Assembly: GCA_000328365.1 (NCBI GenBank)
Contig: KB310466.1
Coordinates: 188,081 to 252,080, forward strand
Origin: Capitella teleta
Lineage: Eukaryota > Annelida > Polychaeta > Capitellidae
Reading direction: 5' to 3'
DNA length: 64,000 nucleotides
This document shows, piece by piece, positions 12,001 through 20,900 of this stretch. The notes beneath the pieces were generated by a model, which was not told the DNA's origin, ran no database searches, and saw only the letters and a list, made by a program, of their open reading frames with translations. The translations under genes and the position numbers were made by a program. Positions within the stretch are counted from its first letter, which is position 1, and every line of letters begins with the position of its first letter.

Positions 12001-14055
12001 CCCCATGCATACAATAATAATTTAATTTATTAATTTTTATAGCGGAAAACGTACAAATATAAGAAGTTTTTTCCAACCGTAACCTTAACCTAAGTCCCTA
12101 GCCATACCCCTTGTTAATTGGGACTTGTGAGTCGATCCCATACAGGTTGCAGATTGGGTTATACCATACGGTTCACATAGCACTAAACTAACTCCCTATC
12201 ACGGATTTTACTATTTCTCGACCCCTTGATTTCGTCTGCATACTTCAAGTTATGACAAATATAACACATTATAATATTATGTTATAGTCTTAGAGACATA
12301 ATCAGGTTACATACACACGATGTAACAGGGTGAGTTTGTGTTCTAAATAAAGCAGTGCGTATTGTTGTTTTAATTACGCTCACATTTAATATGAAAGATT
12401 AGCCATCGTCAAACAAATTATGCTAATTGCCAAGAGTGAAAATGGGGGTTATCTGTAAGCGTTACTTGGAAATAGATGTTATGAAAATTAGGTTGTTCCG
12501 AGTTCAGAGAAAACAGAGGCATTCAGGAGTGATAAGCATTGGTAGGGCCTTATCAGGTCATCTTATACCCTGGCTCCAAATGTAGTGCATGCACATGCAG
12601 TATTTCTACAGTGCATGCATGATTTTCCTGTAAATATTGCAATGCAAACCAAACGATAGCAATCATAGAATAATTCTGAATGCTATAACAGTAAATTTCA
12701 GTCATTACATGTATACATAAGTAATGACTGATGAGGAAATACGCCGGCGTATAGTTGAGTCAGTTGAGCAGCGGTGCAGATACTCTTGTGTCCTATCTGC
12801 AGCAGCATTTGTCATCTAAAGACATCAAGACGTAGCTGAAATTGCTGAATTGGGGTTGAGGAGCTCTGGCTTATCATCAATGACTCATTAACTGTATGAG
12901 ATAGACTTCTCCAGCTTATTATTTCATTGCAAAGAGGTCACGATGGAGCAAAATATACGTGCAGATATGTATTATGTAATATATATTATTTCTCCTTCGC
13001 CCTTGAAATGTCGCTCGAACGTAATTAAACTTGACAAAACAATGAGAAACACGTTTTCAAAGATAAATAATAAATGGGTGTAATTAGTGCCACGAATTCT
13101 AAGAATAGTTTTAGTATCAGAGTGCCGTTAAAATCCATCCAATCATTGATTCATTGTGAATTCTGAACCATTGTTAAGAGGCGCTTATTTGACACTAATT
13201 TCAGCAATGAATGACAATTGACTGAGTTGGAAATCACTAATGATGATGTTGACTAATTACGACCAAATATAGGAGTGTTGCTTGGGTTTGATTACCGATC
13301 GCGTATCTCGAACTGCTGAATCGTCTGCTGGCTTCAGCTGAGCTGTGTGAATTGTTGATCTCTAGGTGTTAAGGTTTGATGCTTGTACAACATTACGCAA
13401 TAGGTCAGTGACCTTGAGAGCAGCAAGTGACCTTGCTTACTAGACACACCAGCATCATAGAAGAAAATAATATTCGTATTCTTCCTCTATGCCAGCATGG
13501 CCGCAATACAAAGATATTGCAAAGTATATATCACTGAATGCTTTATAGTAGTTGATGTGTTCGTTTTATGGCGCAAAACAGCCGAGAACTATACATACTT
13601 CTTGGAAACCCGTTCGCAGTTACAGAGAGTGACATGGCGGAAGAGAGGGAAGAATTGCTTCGCTTGTTCAATCTTCCAAAAAGAACGGAATCTCAGCGAT
13701 GGAAGACAGGGCCATCTCCGGGTTCTTTCTACTACAGTGAGCCTCACTATAGGTCAATGACATTTCACCTCTGACCCATTTTTTTTAGTTATGGGTCACA
13801 GAAGAGATCAGAAGAGGTCGTCACCTGATCTGATGGAATCCGTCCAAGCGTCGTTCAGGAGACCAACGTCGATGTTTGAGGAGAACAATGAGGCGGAAGA
13901 ACTTCTAGCAGACTTCAGGAAATTTCTCATTCTGAGAGGTGCGTTGTGGTTATAATGAGTGCGTTATGATATTAAAATCATAACGTATGTTGCACGTTAT
14001 GATTGCAGAGAGCGGTCTTTTGGAGAACTGTCTGAGTGCATCGCAGAGTAGATGA
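6034..14055 (+). CDS. Candidate secreted / neuropeptide-type precursor, multi-exon
   Basis: Family not recognised. Exon 6024-6102 (acceptor ttttcag, donor gtgagt) holds an ATG and a 23-residue hydrophobic leader, [20 protein letters not shown] plus ALV, typical of a signal peptide. Three downstream exons fit together in phase: about 13582-13736, 13789-13938 and 14009-14055, separated by introns of 52 and 70 nt and ending in TGA. They encode an acidic, Leu-rich segment followed by dibasic sites (LPKR, DQKR, SFRR), as in peptide-hormone precursors. AATAAA follows at about 14158. A 22-nt micro-exon at 11669-11690 has good sites but changes phase; it fits only if the tandem acceptor at 13587 is used. 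The joins between 6102 and 13582 are therefore the weak part, and the leader could belong to another gene. A roughly 150-residue product is expected. The long intron holds a LINE. Confidence 0.45.
6103..10040. other. AT-rich intronic/intergenic stretch, nothing firm
   Basis: If the secreted-peptide model holds this is intron. I found no convincing exon. Contents are low-complexity AT tracts and, at about 9910-9934, a 25-nt T run. No coding sequence can be supported. Confidence 0.4.
10080..11150 (-). mobile_element. CR1/L2-like LINE reverse-transcriptase fragment, decayed
   Basis: On the minus strand the pieces read, in order, as a non-LTR reverse transcriptase: a finger region with [12 protein letters not shown] (about 11100-11140), a palm motif [20 protein letters not shown] (about 10860-10930), the [16 protein letters not shown] block (about 10690-10760), the catalytic YADD (about 10635-10650), and a thumb-like end with [14 protein letters not shown] and RLVIGC. 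The reading frame is interrupted several times, and neither the endonuclease nor the 3' tail is recognisable, so it is a dead internal fragment. The order and motif set match CR1/L2/Jockey-type elements; clade assignment beyond that is a guess. Confidence 0.85.
11160..13570. other. Non-coding stretch with a possible 22-nt micro-exon
   Basis: Apart from the candidate 22-nt exon at 11669-11690 (cttcgcag acceptor, CCAG|gtaagc donor) there is no supported coding sequence. A small hairpin with 11-bp arms (TCAGTCATTAC / GTAATGACTGA) lies at about 12700-12733. Confidence 0.4.
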
Positions 14056-14157
14056 TAGTCAATGATTTGCCCTCAGATGTCTCCAGAGTCCAGATCCTGC
14101 GCCGCTCACCCGGGATGCTGCTTCAGGAGACGTGGCTCTGCAAAATTCAGTATACAT

Positions 14158-14163
14158 AATAAA
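14158..14163 (+). terminator. AATAAA polyadenylation signal for the candidate peptide gene
   Basis: A canonical AATAAA lies about 100 nt after the stop codon at 14053-14055. This is a normal distance for a short 3' UTR and adds some support to the 3' end of that gene model. Confidence 0.35.
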
Positions 14164-14543
14164 TAATGCGATTTGTAAAGCTCTTTCAGTGGTTTCTATC
14201 AATACATTTACGACGTTCTCGGATCGACTGCATATCGCTGCATTGTAATAGATTCTAATGGGATAACAGTATGCACACAGGAGTGGGAAAATGAGAAAAG
14301 TTCCTACCCCCAACTGTCCCCAAACAGAGATCTTATGAAAGTGTGCAAATAGTATGCATATTGGGCTAATTGATGTCAAATAAAGGGAGATTCATAAGGG
14401 TTTTCATAGTGTATATGGGGATTCTTTGGGGATGGGAATCCGGCCCGCGAGGGCTCTGGGTCCGACCAGCGGCCCTTCTTTGACTTATAATGTAATCCGA
14501 CCCCAGAAGGCTCACAATTTAGTTTTCCATGAGGACTGTACCA

Positions 14544-14826
14544 GAAAATGACCTGATCGGTAGTGTTATTTCATTTACCCTCAATACAAAGATACTTGAG
14601 TCACTTTCCCTGATGTTTGAAACTAATTGAATTACTANNNNNNNNNNNNNNNNNNNNNNNNNNNNNNNNNNNNNNNNNNNNNNNNNNNNNNNNNNNNNNN
14701 NNNNNNNNNNNNNNNNNNNNNNNNNNNNNNNNNNNNNNNNNNNNNNNNNNNNNNNNNNNNNNNNNNNNNNNNNNNNNNNNNNNNNNNNGTCAACTCTGTA
14801 TTCTAGTTTCCAAATGACCATAAAGT

Positions 14827-14862
<36 letters not shown>

Positions 14863-15106
14863 GTAAACCGAGTTTCACTGCCGGGGACGAATACAGGATT
14901 AATGAATATGACGACAAGGAGCGACGATTGTGACTGTGATATGGAACTTCTAAGGCCCCCAGCGGACGGCCAGCACACCTTAGCGGACAAGATGAACCTG
15001 TCAATAATATTATAGTAATTCAATTAGTTTCAAGCATCTGGGAAAGTGACTCAAGTATCTTTGTATTGAGGGTAAGTGATATAACACCACCGATCAGGTC
15101 ATTTTC
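14544..15106. repeat. 94-bp inverted repeat flanking an assembly gap
   Basis: Bases 14544-14637 recur as a near-perfect reverse complement at 15013-15106, with only a few mismatches. The interior holds a 151-base N gap (14638-14788), a T run of about 30 (around 14829-14858) and about 150 bases of unique sequence. The T run next to unique sequence looks like the poly(A) end of a minus-strand retroposed copy. It could be a transposon with long inverted ends or an inverted duplication; the gap prevents a decision. Confidence 0.7.
14638..14788. other. Sequence gap (151 N)
   Basis: Unresolved bases. The flanks are an inverted repeat, a likely cause of the failed assembly. Confidence 0.98.
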
Positions 15107-16352
15107 AGCATTCGGGTTGTTGTCACAAGCCACAAGGAGTTGAAATCAAAACATGGATTAGCATTATCAATATATGTCTAGAGATTACTGTGTTATCTGT
15201 TGGTTGTGGTGCAGCAAGTTGTGCTATCACAAGATCTGTCGCTTGAACAAAAGAGTACCTACTCTGCTTGTGTGGTGACACCTGGTGATTCAGCAGCTGA
15301 CACGATCAGCTCTTGTAGCTGAAATTCCATCAGCCACAGCCTCATTTTTAAAAGAAATTAATAAATTATGCAGAATAAATTATGCATAATTCTATGATAT
15401 GTGTATACTTGCCTGTGCCTTATGTCAATGTCGCCAAGTGGTATATATGTAGTTGCCATGCCTAAAGTAAATGTTGTCATATGTACAATGTAGTTGCCAT
15501 GATTAATCCGTAAGTTCAACGTTGCCAAATGGTAGATAATATGGTTGCGCTAAGGCCTCTTGTTAGGTAGATATTTTTGCTTGTGAAGGACATTATGTCA
15601 AAGAGCATATCAACGTTGCCGCAACTATTTGACAACGTTACAGCAACTACCCAAATGCTACCTGGAAATTTATCGTGATTTAGCCCCCCACCAAATAATA
15701 TTATGAGATGCCGACCTCTGATCTATGGGATGAACTCGGGCGGCGAGTGATGGCTAAGCCTAGGAGACGCGTAACGCTCTCATGATGTCACATTAATTAG
15801 CAGCCTAGACATCCAATATCTAGCAGCATCAGCATGCTGTGGGGGTAACTGTAATGCTTTGTCGATGCTATCTGGTCTTCTGCCAATACCTTAATTAGAT
15901 CGCTCTCAACCCTTAATATGTCACTGGTTTTGGCGCTTATCACACAAGCATGTAAATAATAATAATGCTTTATTCCATTAGAGTGCTCCCAGCATAGTTT
16001 GTTTCTAAGCAAGTAATAATACTATTAGTAATAATAATATATATATATAGCGCATATAAATGTTTGTTGGCGCTTTAAATGTAAGTGAAATGGAAAACTA
16101 GTTTTGCCTCCTAAAAAAAAAAGGGTTATCATTGTTTTCAGTTTCTTTTGAAAGTCATTCGGTAATCAGATCAGTGAAAATTTCCCGGTCACACTGAGCA
16201 GAGCATCGCTTGATCCCCGATCAGGGACTCAGGCTGCATAGATCGCAGCTATTATAGGTCACCGCGTCGATGATCCGAGCGCTAACCGGGAGATTTGTTT
16301 GAGAAACAAATGAAATTAAGAACACACCACTTACATTACGTGAGGCCAAATT

Positions 16353-16446
16353 TTATTTTGATGCCAAAAATTAACTTGATTTTGCCCAAATCGTCTTCAT
16401 CGTCCGATTTTGGCCAAACCAAGTTCATTTTTCGGCATCAAAATAA
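16353..16446. repeat. 94-nt imperfect hairpin, pre-miRNA-like or tiny MITE
   Basis: The left arm begins TTATTTTGATGCCAAAAATT and the right arm ends ATTTTTCGGCATCAAAATAA. The arms pair over about 42 bases with scattered mismatches and a terminal loop of roughly 8-10 nt (TCTTCATCG region). Length, loop size and mismatch pattern fit a microRNA precursor, but short palindromic transposon remnants look the same. Confidence 0.6.
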
Positions 16447-16519
16447 TAACATGAACTTCCAATGCAGTCCGGATAACATGGCGGCAATTAACGGAGTTAA
16501 TGTACCCGTTACACAATAT

Positions 16520-16680
16520 AACAAGGCCCGGCGCTGTGTACTACTGTCTATGGTAGTGTGCAGGATAAAGAACCCTTAAGATTTATCGATATGAGTATGG
16601 GGAAACCCCGGTCCCGGGTCTTCTGTTCTGGCGCCCGTATGATCCGAATGGTTTGAGTGGAGCTGTGTCATGTTACATGT
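16520..16680 (+). mobile_element. SINE-like repeat, copy 1 (3' part)
   Basis: About 160 bases closely match 32330-32490 in the same orientation, sharing blocks such as GGCGCTGTGTACTACTGTCT, GGATAAAGAACCCTT and GGGGAAACCCCGGTCCCGGG. This copy lacks the B-box region found upstream of copy 2, so it is 5'-truncated. No protein is encoded. Confidence 0.75.
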
Positions 16681-17104
16681 GTATTATTTTCATTGAACTG
16701 ACCAGCGAGAAGAGGTGGGTGGGGAGGTGGGGGTGTCACCTTTTCAGTTTATTTCGATCTGCTCGATTCTGCGATGTTCTCTGAGTGGATCGAAGTAGCC
16801 TCAGTGAGTCACGAACATCCACTGCTTGCCAGCACTGCTTACCATCAACACAACAACAACGTCTCCAAAAGGTCAGCCTCGCATGCTATAGCATTTATGA
16901 ATTATTTCGAATGATAACCAATAGGAATAAGAATTCTTCTGTGATCGACCCCAGTGCACTTAACCCATATCGATCGTCATCTCCTGTTTGATTTTGACGC
17001 AGCTCATGCAATCGAATTGGTTTGCTGCTGTAGCTTACGCTTCATTCGATTTGTTTATACATTTCTAATTACATTTTGAATGTTAAAGTATGTACATAAT
17101 ACAT

Positions 17105-17965
17105 GTACGAGGGTTGTTCGAAAAGTTCTCTGCCTAGCATAGAACGCGTTATCACAGAATCTTGAAATTTGACTTGAATATAGGTTAACGTTCCAGATAA
17201 AAATTACGAGCTTTGAATTTCCAAGAAAGTCACGTGATCATCTCTAGCCCTAATTTGGGTGATGCAGGGGTCAGCATTTCGTCAAAATGTTGCAAACTCC
17301 TGATTTACGCGCTAATTCAAAATCGATTTTAAACTCTTAATCATCGACGGATTTCTCCTATATTTTTCTCATACACGCACCAAAGCAATGAAAAATAAAT
17401 TTGTAACAATATGATTGAATTATTATAAAATAGTCAAATGAAGCCCAGAATAGAGCACCAGTATTGACCTAAAATTGTATTCCCTCTGGTGATTAAACAT
17501 TAATAAAAACAGGAAAACATTATGGGAATTATGTAATTATTTGATACATAGATTTGTGTTAATTCGCATGTTTGTGTCAAGTTTTATTGAAATCAATGCA
17601 TCCAAAATCGTCCTAACGGTCCCGTAAACACGTTTCCAGCAATCATTTTTATGATATTTTTATGTTTCGACAAAACTTTACGTAACAAGATGATTCGGGC
17701 TCAATATTTTATTTCCCCGAAAGAGCATCAGTTATTCCTGTAGTGAGATACGTGTATCGAAGTATCATGTTAAGAATCTAAATATTTTAAAATCATTAAA
17801 ATAAAGTGATATGATTATCCAGAGTTGTGCATAAAAATATGGGTACAGTCATTGTGTCACTCTATAATTATAATATCCATTTAGACACATGTATAGCGAC
17901 ATATATTTAACTAAATTATCAGTAAGGCAAAATCTTAAGGCAGTAGCAGATGCCTCAAGTATGTC
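17105..17965. repeat. Long dispersed repeat, copy 1 (about 860 bp)
   Basis: The sequence from GGGTTGTTCGAAAAGTTCTC onwards matches 61438-62290 almost throughout, with scattered substitutions and small indels. The ends (TACGAGGGTTGTTCGA) resemble Tc1/mariner-type terminal sequence. There is no open frame for a transposase. The homology stops within a few bases of the ATG at 17950 that opens the first recognisable exon of the PARP gene. Confidence 0.8.
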
Positions 17966-20900
17966 TCAGGTATGTCAGGGCAATATATAGTGCATATTGT
18001 TCAAAAATCTGCAATGACCCACATTATGCAAGCCTGGGGAGCAAAAGGAATATTGTAAAGGTGGCTTCAACGCTGTTTGCTGTACATGATTCTGATGTAT
18101 CTAAAAGGATCCATAATCTTAGTGAAATGCCCCAAATTCGCTTCTTGCCTTATGATCAATTTATCGAGTATTACATTGACTTAATTAACAGGAGTAAGTA
18201 AAGTAAAGTTTAAGTAAATTAAATTGAATTGCAGTATAATCTCGATATGCCGAACTCCCATAACTTGGACTTGCTCTATAACTCGAACTCAATTCGAATC
18301 CCCGAGTTCCTCTCTATATACCCGTACATTGAATTTTGTTCAATGTTTTGTTTTGTAATTTGAAAAGCTCTACATAAGTCACTCATTTTCCGTCCCGAGG
18401 GCAACTTTTGATTGCCGAAATTAACTCATATATGCAAAATTAATGAGCGGGGTCAGTGGGAGCAGTGTTATGTCATCATTTCGTGTCTGCACGTACTCTC
18501 GTCATCTCTCGTCTCTACGAAGAGACTCATTGTTTTCCATGCTTGATCCATGTTAATAAATCTTTATGATTATCTTTATGAACGCTCTATAACTCGGAAG
18601 TGATTTCGACGGTCCCTTGAAATGCGACATATCGAGATTATACTGTAATTAAATAAATAATTCAGTTAATTAAATTAATTAATCATTTTAATGAATTTAA
18701 AATAAATTATTAAGAACTTAATTCCACTAATTGTAAGGAAATGAAGAGTCACTTCATTAAAATATCCGTCTCTGTTTATTCGCCTAAGGTTGGAACCGAT
18801 CCAACACGTCAAAGCGACCGAAATTGGGTGCATCTTTTATTTTATTTTTTTTTTTATTTATTTATTTATTTTTTTTCCAAAAGAAAACTTTATTCAGTAC
18901 ATGTCATGAGGAGGTCTTCTTGACAGGTCATAAATTTGCAGAATATATAGTAATTAATTTGTGCGAGTGGCATGTAATATGATGATTCGCGAAGAGATGA
19001 TTTAAAAGAGGAAATGTCCGGAAGAGAATGAAAGGTATGAGAAATGAAGTTCAAAATTTTCAGGCCGAAAAGAAAAGGAGAACAGTCGAGAAGACTGCTA
19101 CAGTAAGGCCTCTGCCTATCTGTTTCGTTACCGAACCACGTGAAAATATTCGGCACGTCTCACACCTCAAGCCTTGCTTGTTTAATCCTCTCTAAATATG
19201 GTATAACTGTTAATTGATTTTTTTTATTTTCACAAAACAGGCTTGATTGCCTCATCCAGGATGGCTACATTGGTGATTTGTATAGAGTATCAAGAGGTCG
19301 GGATATGTCTTAGCACAGGCTGCATGCACATGCACGTTTGTGAGGATTGGGTCGCAGAGACCTGTGACACCACAAGTGAGTGCATCAGAGACCATTCGTT
19401 CACAACTCCACACAACAGGAAAGTCATAAGACTTCATGATTTGGATCCGTTGATTGAAGTTGAAGGAGACTTGAAGAAAAAACTTGCAACAGGAGATACA
19501 CAGCCCATGAATCAGACTCAAAGTAAACCGACTAAACCGACTAAACCAACTAAACAGTCCAAAGCAAATATTAAGAAAAAAAAGGCAAGTCGTGCGGCAT
19601 GCAACAAAATGATTGCTGCTGCAAAGGCGAAATCCAAAACCGAAGGCAGTCTCAACAATGGGGCTTCTACCTCGAAGTCGCCTGTGAAACCCAATAATGG
19701 ACAGAATCTCAACAACGAGGCTTCAACATCTAAGGTTCCTGTGAAACTCGATAATATACAGAATCTCAACGAGATTTCAACATCTAAGGTTCCTGTCAAA
19801 CTCAATACTAATGGACAGAATCTCAACAACAAGACTTCGACATCTAAGGTTCCTGTGAAACCCAATAAGAATGGACAGAATCTCAACAATCTGACTTCAG
19901 CCTTCAAGGCCCCTGTGAAGCCTTACACAGATGTGAATCTCAAAAATGTGATTTCAGCATCCAAACCCAATATCAAAGGGAAACTCGACAATGTGAATTC
20001 TACTTCAGAGGTTCCGGTGAAAACAAATAATGAAGCGAATCTCAAAAAGAAGCCATCGAAAACACGAAATGCTGTTGTAAACGATGGTCGCAATACAAGG
20101 ATTCATCGGACCTTCAGAAAGAAGAATAACAAGATGAAGGGTTTTATTGTGACAGCCAAGGAAAAGGGAAAAGAAGTCTTGAATAATCTGCCAAAGGAGA
20201 ATAGTTTCATGCAACAATCCCATCCATCTGAAGTTTCTGGTTTAGAGGAACCTGAGGAGGTACGTACGCAATACCAAATATTTATATCGAGCATTGTTAC
20301 ATGTACATTGGAATAATTTACAAGATAGCTTGAGCCTGGGGTCCTAAAATTGACCGTATAAAATATTTTCATAGCTGGTCTAAAATTGCTCCTATGTTTG
20401 GATCGAGGTGGTACAAAGAATATAATTATAATAATTTAAAGAGCATCTTGATTAATAGTATATAGTAATAGAAGGTTGACTGGCCTCTCATCTCTGGAGG
20501 GTTGATACGTAATTTAGTTTAGACTATGAGCGCCTTATTTACTAGTTTATACCTACTTAAAAACATTACCGCTAACCTGTATCTTCACCTTCTTATGCAT
20601 CCTTCACTAAGCCAGTATTTTTTCAGGTTTTCGGTTGTATTAATGAGTTTCACCCTAAATTTGAGACACATGTATGAAATTTCATGGATTTTCTCAGACT
20701 CCATTGGCAGAGGTCACTTGGGAGTGGAAAGACAACAATGGCGACTGGCAACCTTATGGCTTGGAGGTGTGTCTTGAAAGCCGGTAATTCATTGTGCATT
20801 TTAAAACCTGTTAATCATATCTTCAGGAAAAAGGTGTTCAGCAAGATCTCATTGAGTCTGGATATCAACTGAAAGATTCAGCTGGTGTAATAGTCTTTGA

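Noticed and set aside
19518-19907. Minus-strand repeat frame of 129 codons (Leu/Phe-rich)
   Set aside because: It is the antisense shadow of the in-frame repeat array of the PARP gene.
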